This document shows positions 1 to 8,211 of a stretch of DNA of 27,502 nucleotides, in pieces. Numbering within the stretch: the stretch's first letter is position 1; every line of letters starts with the position of its first letter. The notes under the pieces were generated by a model. That model was not told where the DNA came from and searched no databases. It was given only the letters and a program-made list of their open reading frames with translations. The position numbers and the translations under genes are program-made. This stretch comes from Armatimonadota bacterium (GTDB lineage: Bacteria > Armatimonadota > UBA5829), in assembly GCA_023474015.1 (NCBI GenBank), contig JAMCYN010000094.1, forward strand, positions 1 through 27,502, given 5' to 3'.

Positions 1-292
1 CCGTATTGATCATGGTCGAGGTCACCCCGGTCGCCTGTATGGTGAAGTGCCACGGAAGTCCATCCGCCGCCACAGCCTGACAAAGACTCACGTCCGAAAA
101 CCAGACGTGCACCGAGTTCAAGTTGCACGCCCTGTAAAGCGTCGAATTCCACGGCTTGTGAGCGACGAGAGCCGAGACCGTGAACGGATGGCTTCGCACC
201 CATTCTTTTCCAGGTTCGGCGGAACGCGACTGTGCACCTGGGCACAGCACAGCATTCATTATGATAACCGCGAGAACAAAAAAAACTCTCAC
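1..292 (-). CDS. N-terminal part of a secreted protein of unknown function (runs off left edge)
   Basis: A reading frame on the minus strand starts at a GTG and stays open to the window edge, giving about 97 residues. The start is chosen because the GTG is preceded by a clear Shine-Dalgarno stretch (GGAGTGAGGAG, about 6 bases upstream) and gives a typical signal peptide: MRVFFVLAVIIMNAVLCPGA followed by a likely cleavage near AQS/RSA. The mature part visible is rich in His, Trp and Ser and shows no motif I recognise. It lies 90 bases downstream of the DUF4838 gene in the same direction, so it may share its transcript. The rest of the protein is outside the window, so the family cannot be named. 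Confidence 0.7.
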   Translation of the reverse strand, partial: MRVFFVLAVIIMNAVLCPGAQSRSAEPGKEWVRSHPFTVSALVAHKPWNSTLYRACNLNSVHVWFSDVSLCQAVAADGLPWHFTIQATGVTSTMINT

Positions 293-382
293 AATGTACT
301 CCTCACTCCGATACCTCCACTCGTGAATCAACCTGTGAGAACGCTTATTCACCCTATCCGCTTTGGGAAGTAGTGATTGCTT

Positions 383-2278
383 TTACTCTCCGGCTACCTT
401 GTCGCGCTGCAAGTATGCCTGTTTTCCGGCCACCATGTACTTCCAGATAGAACCCTCGAACGCTGCAACGCGCTTCTTCTCCATATCAGTTCGGGCGAGT
501 AACTTCGCCTCGCCCATCAGCTTGTCCCATCGAGCCATCCGTTCGTCGCTGGCAAGGTACTTCCAGTCGACCTCCTCCGCGCTCAACCCGAGCTTCTCTC
601 CGGGAGAACGGTATTTGGGGTTCATATAGGTGTCCTCTATATCGCAGTATAGCCGCTTCATAGGCTTCGCGGCTGCGCCGTAGAAGCGCGCGAAGAATTC
701 ATCGATCAGCTTGTTCCCATCCAGGTCGGGATTATCTGCCAGTTTCCAGGTCACATATAGCTCGACCACATCCATCATACCTTGCCTGCCCACCCCTTGC
801 GGCACATATGATGGCTGGATTAAAAGCCCGCGGACGTGCGCCTTGTTGAAGAGCTTCATCTGCTCCACAACGCTGTGCGCGAAGAAGCCGGGAAACCTCC
901 TGCATGTGCCAGTGGTGGCATCCATGTACGGGAAGCAGTAGTAGAGCCACAGCGTAACCCTGCGATCTTTCCGGCTGCCCCAGTAGTCCAGAGCGTCTCT
1001 GTAGCGTTTCTGCCAGGACGGTACCCACCACGAATCGCGAGTCAGCATGCATATTGTGACGGCAATGTTGGGATCCAGCTCAAAGTCCGGCCTGTCGAAG
1101 TAGTCCCAGTAGAAGAAATTTGTGACGTATTTGTCCGGATGGGTCTTCCGCAGCTCGGAGGCCACTTTGTTAGCAAATCCCCAGATGTAGTTACTGGCAT
1201 ATCCGCTCCAGTAGTTCTGCTTACCGGCTGACGGGTTCATCTGTGCCTGACATTTCTCGCATTGGCACCATTGGCCCACATCGCTAGGCCCGATCGTGAA
1301 ATAGTCGCCTTTGCATATCCCAGGTCCAGGCTCGACCCGCTCCCACAGCTTCTTGTCGGTCGCAAGCTTGCCGTCGAAACAGTCTCGTATATCATGGACC
1401 ACCTGATTTATAAACTCCGGGTTGCTGAAACAGGGCTGCGGTGGATTCGCGCCGTAGCCCTGAGCAAACCAGTCCGGATGCTCAGGCGCAAGCTGGCTGA
1501 TGTAGTTGTGCCAGGCGTGATTGACCACAAACTCTTCTCCGCCCATCCTCTGACGAAGCATAAAAAGCTTCATATCCACGCCGCCAACCATTGATGGCGC
1601 AGGCCCCCCGAATGTGTCGAGTGACATATCCTCCGGGATCGGCATCATATAATCGGCACCAATCCACCTGTACTTCATTGCCGGTGCACGACGGACATCC
1701 TTCCCGCTGACATTCAGTGTCTTCTTTTCCGGGTAGGCCATGCCAAACTCGCCGGGCAGGTACCAACGTACACCGCAGCACGTTTCCAGAAAATCGTACA
1801 CAGCATAGCAGCTTCCTACATCATCAAAATACCTTGGAAACTCTTGGCCATTACCAATGCTGATGTAGTCAAGTTTGCCTCGCTCATCCTTGTCGCGACC
1901 CATAAGCACCAGGGTGTCCACACCTTGGAGTGGGACAACCCCCAGGAACTGGATGATATACTCCTGGGTCTTGAAGTCGCCATTGCGCAGGCCCAAAGCC
2001 CGAGTGGCGGAGCTTTCACCGACAAGAACTCGCGCGCCTTTTGCCCCAATGTCGTCAGTCACAATCTGCAGCTTGGCACCGGTAATCTTCTCTACGTGAT
2101 ACTGCAGCTCAATCGCAGCCAACTGGGCGGACTTGGTGGCATCCTTCGCCACCACAATGGTAGCGGCAGGTTGGCCGTCACGGACCAGTACCAGTTCGCA
2201 GATGTTTGCAGCCGATACCGAACATGTTGTACACAGCCCCATGAACATCAAGAACACCGTCATTACCAGTTTTTCCAT
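383..2278 (-). CDS. Secreted DUF4838-type glycosidase-like protein
   Basis: A 631-residue protein with an N-terminal signal peptide (hydrophobic residues 5-18, likely cleavage after SVSA). Residues about 25-110 resemble the small alpha/beta domain that precedes the barrel in alpha-glucuronidase-like enzymes (strand, then a helix AAIELQYHVEKITGAKL). The central part matches the DUF4838 pattern: SCYAVYDFLETCCGVRWYLP, a C-x-C-x2-C cluster (C338, C340, C343) after GPSDVGQW, and a Trp/Tyr-rich barrel end near residues 440-530. Proteins of this family sit in polysaccharide-use loci and are thought to be TIM-barrel glycosidases, but the substrate is not established. The start has a GGAGAG ribosome site upstream. 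It follows the prepilin-like gene by 50 bases, so the two are probably cotranscribed. Family call is firm; catalytic activity is inference. Confidence 0.85.
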   Translation of the reverse strand: MEKLVMTVFLMFMGLCTTCSVSAANICELVLVRDGQPAATIVVAKDATKSAQLAAIELQYHVEKITGAKLQIVTDDIGAKGARVLVGESSATRALGLRNGDFKTQEYIIQFLGVVPLQGVDTLVLMGRDKDERGKLDYISIGNGQEFPRYFDDVGSCYAVYDFLETCCGVRWYLPGEFGMAYPEKKTLNVSGKDVRRAPAMKYRWIGADYMMPIPEDMSLDTFGGPAPSMVGGVDMKLFMLRQRMGGEEFVVNHAWHNYISQLAPEHPDWFAQGYGANPPQPCFSNPEFINQVVHDIRDCFDGKLATDKKLWERVEPGPGICKGDYFTIGPSDVGQWCQCEKCQAQMNPSAGKQNYWSGYASNYIWGFANKVASELRKTHPDKYVTNFFYWDYFDRPDFELDPNIAVTICMLTRDSWWVPSWQKRYRDALDYWGSRKDRRVTLWLYYCFPYMDATTGTCRRFPGFFAHSVVEQMKLFNKAHVRGLLIQPSYVPQGVGRQGMMDVVELYVTWKLADNPDLDGNKLIDEFFARFYGAAAKPMKRLYCDIEDTYMNPKYRSPGEKLGLSAEEVDWKYLASDERMARWDKLMGEAKLLARTDMEKKRVAAFEGSIWKYMVAGKQAYLQRDKVAGE

Positions 2279-2328
2279 TGTGCCGCCTATCTCTCCTCGG
2301 ATGTTATGCGCTCAGTCAGCGTGCCAAG

Positions 2329-3030
2329 CTATTGTGCTTTTGCGACTGGATTGAATGTTAAGCCGTTGTATGTTGTTATCTGATTAAGCCAACTCTCATC
2401 ACGCTTCATCCAAGTGGAATGGCCGTCTGCGCAAGCGAAGTTGGCGCCATCCTGGTGTCTTGCTCCGTAGTACGCACTTGCGAATGATGTATCACCCGCG
2501 CCATCTCTCGCGTGACCCCACCAAGCTGGTTTTCCCGTGTTTTGTTCCCTCCGGATATAGATGGGCTGCGTGCACTCAAACCAAACAACACACCTGGTAG
2601 GCTTGAAGATCTGCGAATACCTCATAGTTCTAGGCCCAGTCGCTGGATCCCAAAGCAACTGGACGTTGCAACCTAAGGCAACCCAGAACGACGGCACGCG
2701 GTCCCACCTCACAGGGAATCCGGTCTCTCCGGGCTCACCCTTCGGATACACTGCGCTTGGACAACGGAAGACTTTCCCGGTCTTCACATAACTCCGGATC
2801 AGGTACGGCCAAGACATAAAGCCTGTTTCGTTGGGGAAACAATCATTATTGTCCGCGGCGTACAGGTTGGTGCCGAAGCCTATTTGTTTGAGATTCGAGA
2901 TGCAGGTAGTCTGACGCGACTTGTCTTGTACAGATGCGAACACGGGAAACAAAATCGCTGCAAGTATCGCAATGATTGCAATCACAACAAGCAGCTCTAT
3001 TAGTGTAAATCCTGCAGATTTTGTCCTCAT
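2329..3030 (-). CDS. Prepilin-type N-methylation / H-X9-DG domain protein
   Basis: A 233-residue type IV pilin-like or pseudopilin-like protein. After the short basic leader MRTKSAG comes FTLIELLVVIAIIAILAAI, the classic prepilin peptidase site (cleavage after G, Glu at +5) and membrane helix. Near the C-terminus, HQDGANFACADG fits the H-X9-DG motif found in a large set of these proteins in Planctomycetota and Armatimonadota (DUF1559 group). A longer open frame begins 18 bases upstream, but the ATG used here has a well-placed AAGGTGGAG site. The stretch ILFPVFASVQDKSRQTTCIS and the following SNLKQIG are strongly reminiscent of Armatimonadota members. It presumably sits at the envelope and may help assemble or display surface proteins. 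It is flanked by genes for secreted proteins in the same direction. Confidence 0.9.
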   Translation of the reverse strand: MRTKSAGFTLIELLVVIAIIAILAAILFPVFASVQDKSRQTTCISNLKQIGFGTNLYAADNNDCFPNETGFMSWPYLIRSYVKTGKVFRCPSAVYPKGEPGETGFPVRWDRVPSFWVALGCNVQLLWDPATGPRTMRYSQIFKPTRCVVWFECTQPIYIRREQNTGKPAWWGHARDGAGDTSFASAYYGARHQDGANFACADGHSTWMKRDESWLNQITTYNGLTFNPVAKAQ

Positions 3031-3060
3031 ATTTACTCCACCTTCCACTGTGCTTTAATA

Positions 3061-3086
3061 ATGTGGCCGGACGTACCCGGCCACAT
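3061..3086 (-). terminator. Hairpin terminator after the 1128-residue protein gene
   Basis: A perfect 10-base-pair inverted repeat (ATGTGGCCGG / CCGGCCACAT) with a 6-base loop lies 30 bases past the stop of the large secreted protein. On the minus strand it is followed by TATTAAAG, a short A/T-rich tail rather than a full T-run. It probably ends or weakens transcription before the prepilin-like gene. Confidence 0.65.
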
Positions 3087-3116
3087 CCACGAGCACTAGG
3101 CGCGCCTCCACTTCGT

Positions 3117-6100
3117 TCAGAATGTATTCACATCGGCCCCTGCGCGCGGAAGAACCACGGGCACTGCCGCACCGGCCTGGCTAGCAAGGCCGGTCACACC
3201 GACGTACGAGCCAATACCAGGCAATACAACCGGATCAGTAGGACTAAGGGAAGCGCCTGCTCCGGCAACAACCTTTATGCCGTTGCCACCACTTCCATCG
3301 TCGATATACACGTAGCTTCCGTCTGTGGCACGGTCGATGACCTTGCCCCAGACTCTGACGAGAAGGCCCGTCATGCCGAGTCCTGTGGATGACGATACGC
3401 TCTTGTTGACAACACCCAGAGGATCAAGAGGCGTACCACCAATCTGACTGTCGATGGAGGTAAGCTCCACCCACTTCTCACCAGTCGTTGCATCCGTATG
3501 GACAACACCCGTGAAAGTTATCACGTCTCCAACGGATACTTGAGCACCACTTGTGCCGGGCATAACCTTTATACCGGCCGCCCTGTCACTCTGCTCTACA
3601 TAGAAGCTCCTGTCAGCGAAGGAGTACGACGCATCCTTCGAATCAACAGTCACAACAACAGGAGTAGAGATTGCCACTGTTGTGCCGTCTGCAATCCCCT
3701 TGAGTTCGGTTATTCCGGAGACAACAACAGGCGGCTCGGCCGTCGGCACTTCAATAGTCACTGTAACACCAGTGATATCACCCATCCATACGGCTCCAGT
3801 GGCATATGAATCACCATAATCAACGACGAAGTCAATGGTGTCCCCCGCGACCGCGGCAATGACACCCGAGGTGTATGACTGAACGGGGCTGGTTCCGGAC
3901 TGCGGAATTACAACCGGACCGCCAGAAGTCTGGAGAGTGGCCCCAATAAAGCCGTCAACAGGCGCATCCCACAACGGGACGCTGTTTTTCAGGACATAGA
4001 CGTGTGACGTTGTACCCTCCCCAGTAAGGTCCGGTATAGAGAGAGCTGTAAACGTGGCATTCGCCTTGACCTCCACAGCGCGTGGCGCAGTCCACCGAAG
4101 GACAGCCCACTTCTTGCCGTCATCTCTGGTGGTTTCCATCCACATCTGCCCGGCCGGAACGTAGGCATACATGTCTGTCACGCCCGCATACGGAGGATAC
4201 AGGTAGCAATCTCCACCAGAGGTATTCTTGCCGATTCTACCGTAGCTATAGAAATCCTCCTGTGGCCCAAAGCTGGCGTGGCTTATGGTTTCAGAGTTTG
4301 GCATCAAGTACGCGTTGCCGCCAAGGCTCGTTGACTCTCGGTAGCTCCAATCGCCGTTAACAGGCGTGAGAGGCGACCCTGGGATGCCCCAGTCGGCTGC
4401 GGCATCCCATCTGAGACGCTCAACAACACCTACCAGCGCATTCAGCCCGGTGATATCACTTAACCATGGTGCATTGTAGCCAGTGAAATCGGAGCCCTGG
4501 TCGCACACGAAGTCGATGGTGTCGCCTGTGTTGACATTTATAACATCAGACGAGTAGATCTGCATCGGGTTGGGCCCTTTCCCCGGAACCACTGGACCGC
4601 CAATAGCGGACAGGTTGGCTCCTATGAAGCCATTGATCGGAGCATCCCATAGGGCTGTTCCGTTCTTGGCAACATAGACTTGCGTCGTCGTTCCCGGATC
4701 AGATTCGCTAGTCGGCATATGGTTTCCGGTGAAGTTCGCATATATCTTGATCTTCGCCGGGTACATTGCTTTCCACCGAACTACAGCCTTCTTGTTCACT
4801 GAGTCACTACCCGGATACAGCCAAACCTCTCCGGGCCTGACGTACGCGCCACGGTCCGGCTCTACGAACGCAACAGGAGTGCCACTCTGAACTACGTTGA
4901 AGTCGTCGAGCTGTGCGCGCTCAACCGTGAGGTTGGCACCCGTGTAGAGCGACTGTTGGGTATGCTTGGCTGCCAGGATACCAGAAGACCACAAATTGGC
5001 CTGCTGCAGCGTTCCATCAGGATTCAGTAGATCAAGGGAGAACTCAATCGTGTCCCAAAGGCTGCTGCCCTGACTGAAGTGGGCAGTTGCATTCACCCGA
5101 TACCACTGATCAGGATCCCAGCTATACGCCTCGCTCGGGTTCTGCGGATCCATGACCAGAATGTCCTGCGCGGCATGGATATGGATCTCACGGGGTTTGG
5201 TGGCACTGTACTTGTGTATCTCTATAGTGCCCATCATACTGTCACACTGCGCCCAGCCAGCATAAGATCCTGTTGGCAGTTCAGGCCCAAAGAAGCCAAT
5301 GATATTGTTGACTGTCGCTGGGCTGACTGGGTTCAGGTTCTTTATGGCGATGGAAGCAGTTATCGTATCACCACCGGCAGCAGTTACCTCCTTGTGGGAG
5401 CTGGTTACAGGATCAATGAAATGATAGGTCACAGCGGTCTGGGCCCACTGCCCCTCGTTCATCTCCACCCCCTGCGAATCGTTCAATCCGATACCAGCGA
5501 ACACAATAGGTGTATCCGAGACAGCCCAAGTGTAGTACCATCCCTCTGCCGTTCCGGCATCAACTCCGAGCAGGTTGTTGGCGGGAAAATTCTCGCCTTC
5601 GAAACCTGTGCTGTAGGAAAAAGCCGGCTGCTCCGGGTTACCATATCCGGGGTACATAAACTTCGGCGTATCGCTCGGATTATGTCCGACGGTCATGTAT
5701 AACGAGAACATGTCCTGCGGCCCGAAGCTCGGATGGCCAAACGTATCGGGGCCTGCAAGCAGCGCCGATGGGCCTCCGATGGTGTCCACTTCACGGTAAC
5801 TCCAAATAGAAGCATCGGAGTTAGTATTGTTCCAATCCGCCGTGACATCGGAATAATTGTAGACCGGCGCGTTGAACTCGACCTTGTCCAGGCACATTGT
5901 CGTGGCAGTGCCCTCACCCGAGTTCGCGATTATCGACATCCCGAAGTAACGGCCCACCCATTCCGGATAGTCGGCCGAGTTGAAACTGACAGAATACTTC
6001 GTCCAGTTGTAGCCGGCCCCCGTAATCTCGGGGATAGTTGTAGTAACAGTATCGTAGAGTCCATCGAAAGACTCCGGCGTTGTCAGAAGGTACAGGTTTA

Positions 6101-6503
6101 GACTGCCTCCCTTAAACGGTCTTTCAGGATCTCCGGGTGGGGTGTCATCCTTGGCGACATACACAGACAGTGTATACACAGTATTCGGCTCCACCGTGTT
6201 CAGTGCCGGAAGGAACTGTTGTATGCCGCACCACCACTTAGGCTGGCCCATCTGAACAAACCGATCGCCGTCGTATCGCCGCGGATCGGCCCACGTATTC
6301 ACCCCCTCGCGGAAATAACCGGCTGGGAGATCAGGATCGGCAGTGTCCCAGATAGCCGTCCATTCCGACGCGAACGGGCCCCAATCCGGTACGAAATACC
6401 ACTGCTCGAACGACCCATTTCTTAGGCCGGTCGAAAGCCCCCAGCACGATCCTGCCAAAACCGTCAGCAGGGCACCTATGGCGATTGTCAGCTTTAATTT
6501 CAT
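3117..6503 (-). CDS. Large secreted multidomain protein with repeated beta-sandwich-like modules
   Basis: An 1128-residue exported protein. The signal peptide is MKLKLTIAIGALLTVLAGSC with likely cleavage near CWG/LS, and the start has a near-perfect AAAGGAGGTAATGTT ribosome site. Residues about 25-215 form a module shared with the PEP-CTERM protein upstream (NGSFE near the start, NTVYTLSVYVAK, GGSLNLYLL, closing KVEF). Two short WSYRE...GGP/GGN...FGPQ units lie near residues 236 and 719. Two longer repeats near 611 and 838 share VYV-KN---LWDAP--GFIGA and GDTIDFV plus DITG. The last 190 residues (from VVVSGITELKG) resemble an OB-fold-like domain (GKVIDRATDGSYVYIDDGSG). No catalytic signature and no C-terminal PEP-CTERM or other sorting tail is visible. 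Likely a surface or extracellular carbohydrate-binding or structural protein; function not known. Confidence 0.85.
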   Translation of the reverse strand: MKLKLTIAIGALLTVLAGSCWGLSTGLRNGSFEQWYFVPDWGPFASEWTAIWDTADPDLPAGYFREGVNTWADPRRYDGDRFVQMGQPKWWCGIQQFLPALNTVEPNTVYTLSVYVAKDDTPPGDPERPFKGGSLNLYLLTTPESFDGLYDTVTTTIPEITGAGYNWTKYSVSFNSADYPEWVGRYFGMSIIANSGEGTATTMCLDKVEFNAPVYNYSDVTADWNNTNSDASIWSYREVDTIGGPSALLAGPDTFGHPSFGPQDMFSLYMTVGHNPSDTPKFMYPGYGNPEQPAFSYSTGFEGENFPANNLLGVDAGTAEGWYYTWAVSDTPIVFAGIGLNDSQGVEMNEGQWAQTAVTYHFIDPVTSSHKEVTAAGGDTITASIAIKNLNPVSPATVNNIIGFFGPELPTGSYAGWAQCDSMMGTIEIHKYSATKPREIHIHAAQDILVMDPQNPSEAYSWDPDQWYRVNATAHFSQGSSLWDTIEFSLDLLNPDGTLQQANLWSSGILAAKHTQQSLYTGANLTVERAQLDDFNVVQSGTPVAFVEPDRGAYVRPGEVWLYPGSDSVNKKAVVRWKAMYPAKIKIYANFTGNHMPTSESDPGTTTQVYVAKNGTALWDAPINGFIGANLSAIGGPVVPGKGPNPMQIYSSDVINVNTGDTIDFVCDQGSDFTGYNAPWLSDITGLNALVGVVERLRWDAAADWGIPGSPLTPVNGDWSYRESTSLGGNAYLMPNSETISHASFGPQEDFYSYGRIGKNTSGGDCYLYPPYAGVTDMYAYVPAGQMWMETTRDDGKKWAVLRWTAPRAVEVKANATFTALSIPDLTGEGTTSHVYVLKNSVPLWDAPVDGFIGATLQTSGGPVVIPQSGTSPVQSYTSGVIAAVAGDTIDFVVDYGDSYATGAVWMGDITGVTVTIEVPTAEPPVVVSGITELKGIADGTTVAISTPVVVTVDSKDASYSFADRSFYVEQSDRAAGIKVMPGTSGAQVSVGDVITFTGVVHTDATTGEKWVELTSIDSQIGGTPLDPLGVVNKSVSSSTGLGMTGLLVRVWGKVIDRATDGSYVYIDDGSGGNGIKVVAGAGASLSPTDPVVLPGIGSYVGVTGLASQAGAAVPVVLPRAGADVNTF

Positions 6504-6780
6504 AACATTACCTCCTTTCGAGATTGCCTGACTTCACTTAGAACACCAGGCACTTCCTTTCCCAAGTCGACTAAATGCGAACACCCACTGTGGACACCAA
6601 TCTCACTTGTCGTCCGTCCAATTTCTTCTGATTCCCTCCCTTCTATCTGGTCCGAGAAGCAAATCACGTGTGCACAAGAGTAGCATATTGAGAACACTTT
6701 GCGGCTCAAAAAAACCGGTCCGCTCTCCCGTATTTGTGATTCTTTTACGAAAGGCCGTCCCCGGCTACTCTCCTGACTGG

Positions 6781-6809
6781 AGTCTATCACCGAACTAGTG
6801 AGTTGTCAA
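6781..6809 (-). promoter_or_regulatory. Sigma70-like promoter for the 1128-residue secreted protein
   Basis: On the minus strand a perfect -35 box TTGACA (6809-6804) is followed by a 17-base spacer and TAGACT (6786-6781, four of six consensus bases). It would give an untranslated leader of roughly 270 bases before the start at 6503. Apart from this promoter and the upstream gene's hairpin, I see no gene in 6504-7028; the small open frames there lack coding character. Confidence 0.55.
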
Positions 6810-6988
6810 TACCTAGTTTCAAAGATTCAAATAGGTGCATTCCAAGCTCCTGACAACCCACCCCAGTTACGCCGCGGGAGTTATCGCCTGATACTTTTGG
6901 AGGCATGGATAACCCCATCGTTCCGTACTGCATATTGGGTCATACCACAAACTTGGGATGCACCGAACAAAAATTCCGGAGATTGAGA

Positions 6989-7015
6989 GATGGGCGGACT
7001 CAGCATCCGCCCATC
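6989..7015 (-). terminator. Hairpin terminator after the PEP-CTERM gene
   Basis: A perfect 10-base-pair inverted repeat (GATGGGCGGA / TCCGCCCATC) with a 7-base loop begins 13 bases past the PEP-CTERM gene stop. The sequence after it on the minus strand (TCTCAATC) is only weakly T-rich, so termination strength is uncertain, but position and stem quality fit. Confidence 0.6.
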
Positions 7016-7028
7016 CGCATGTTACAGC

Positions 7029-7664
7029 CTATCTCTTCCGCTTGATCGCGAAGCCGATAAGACCGAACAGCCCACTCCCCAGAGCGAGCATTGCGCTAGG
7101 CTCGGGAATGACGGTCCCAGTCAACTGGACCAGATCATAATTTGTCGTGGTTCCGTTCACGGCATGAACGGCAACTGCAAGGCCGTAACCGACCAGTTCC
7201 GGATGGGCCGCGGAACTGAACGAGGTAGATATCTGCATCCAGCTCCAGTCCTGCATCGGATTTGTCAGAGTCGGAATATTAACGGCAAAGGATACGGCGC
7301 CGGCTGTGTTTGTGTCAGGAACATCCAGAACGCCAGGGGTAGGTGTGGCCCAAAGCCAGAGTGAGCCGCCGGTTATCTGATCCGGATACTTTGATATCCA
7401 CATGGACGCCGTGTAGACTGTGTTGGCCTGAATAACCGCACTCACCGCCTGCTGGAACCTTAAATTGCCACCGGGCTGGCCGATACGGACGCCATCGTAA
7501 GCATTCGCACCTACGTCCCAACTGTACATGCTTCCCCAGTAGTCGGTCCAACCAGCAATGCCGTTCTCAAATGACGCGTTCACCAAGGGAATGTCGAACG
7601 CCCAAGCAGAGCCGGCGCCTACTGCCAGCACAGCAATCAAAACCAAGCAAAACATCGTTTTCAT
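7029..7664 (-). CDS. PEP-CTERM sorted secreted protein
   Basis: A 211-residue exported protein. The start used is the ATG giving MKTMFCLVLIAVLAVGAGSA with cleavage near AWA/FD and a good GGGAGGAAG site; a longer open frame extends 42 codons upstream but lacks signal-peptide character. The C-terminus VIPEPSAMLALGSGLFGLIG followed by FAIKRKR is a textbook PEP-CTERM tail: PEP motif, membrane helix, basic cluster. Such proteins are processed by exosortase and anchored or released at the cell surface. The body (NASFENG, NTVYTASMWISK, GGSLWLWA) matches the first module of the 1128-residue protein encoded next, so the two likely bind the same kind of ligand. It is the first gene after the divergent promoter and is probably expressed together with the sugar operon. 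No exosortase gene is in the window. Confidence 0.9.
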   Translation of the reverse strand: MKTMFCLVLIAVLAVGAGSAWAFDIPLVNASFENGIAGWTDYWGSMYSWDVGANAYDGVRIGQPGGNLRFQQAVSAVIQANTVYTASMWISKYPDQITGGSLWLWATPTPGVLDVPDTNTAGAVSFAVNIPTLTNPMQDWSWMQISTSFSSAAHPELVGYGLAVAVHAVNGTTTNYDLVQLTGTVIPEPSAMLALGSGLFGLIGFAIKRKR

Positions 7665-7963
7665 TATCTTCTTCCTCCCATGCATACAGTTTTGTGTGTT
7701 TTCGCTAATCTTGCTATCTATTCTTATTCTTGCGCTAGGCAGCCACCACATCCAGCATTTGCGCCAAGATTTCTCAGAATGCATTTTCACCTCCTATCCT
7801 CCTTTCCTCTCACAGCCTTCTGCCGAGCTGCCATCTACACCATACACCTCGCTAGACGAGACAACTGCTCTTCATAGCGAACACTACTGCGCCAACGAAA
7901 CAGATTAATTGTATTCTCTGTTGATTAGCTCTCACGCTGGCGGTGCGATCGTGTATTGTTTTA

Positions 7964-7992
7964 GTTATAGCACAACTGTTCACTCCTGTCAA
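7964..7992 (-). promoter_or_regulatory. Strong sigma70-like promoter for the PEP-CTERM gene
   Basis: On the minus strand TTGACA (7992-7987), a 17-base spacer and TATAAC (7969-7964) form a near-consensus promoter. It fires away from the plus-strand promoter at 8106, with about 110 bases between the two -35 boxes, and leaves a leader of about 290 bases. I see no gene between 7665 and 8211 other than these control elements. Confidence 0.7.
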
Positions 7993-8105
7993 GGGGTAGT
8001 TGGCTAGATTTTTGAAAACAGCAAATTTACTGAGGCTGAGGCTGCGCAAGTCTGATTGAACATTAGCCAGCCCATGTTGGTCGAGAATGACAACGCGAAA
8101 TCCAG

Positions 8106-8134
8106 TTGACAATGTGCCGATCGTTCGCTATACT
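8106..8134 (+). promoter_or_regulatory. Near-consensus promoter of the sugar-metabolism operon
   Basis: TTGACA (8106-8111), a 17-base spacer and TATACT (8129-8134) give a near-perfect sigma70-type promoter, starting about 78 bases before the first gene. Expected transcription start is near 8141. It is back-to-back with the promoter of the secreted-protein block, so one regulator bound between them could control both. Confidence 0.75.
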
Positions 8135-8161
8135 GTGCATGTGCTCACTAAACAACAGGTG

Positions 8162-8187
8162 GGTGCGGATGTTGATCCGGTTGCACC
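8162..8187 (+). promoter_or_regulatory. Leader hairpin or operator candidate
   Basis: GGTGCGGAT ... ATCC-GGTT-GCACC forms an interrupted inverted repeat (GGTGC/GCACC and GGAT/ATCC with a 4-base bulge) just downstream of the expected transcription start and 24 bases before the first codon. It could be an RNA stem in the leader or a protein-binding site; the sequence does not decide. Confidence 0.35.
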
Positions 8188-8211
8188 ATTAGTCAGGAAA
8201 GGGAAGAGACG

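Noticed and set aside
6812..6835. CCTA...TTCAAA-GA-TTCAAA...TAGG arrangement upstream of the minus-strand promoter
   Set aside because: Short direct and inverted matches in A/T-rich DNA; no second copy was found elsewhere in the window to support an operator.
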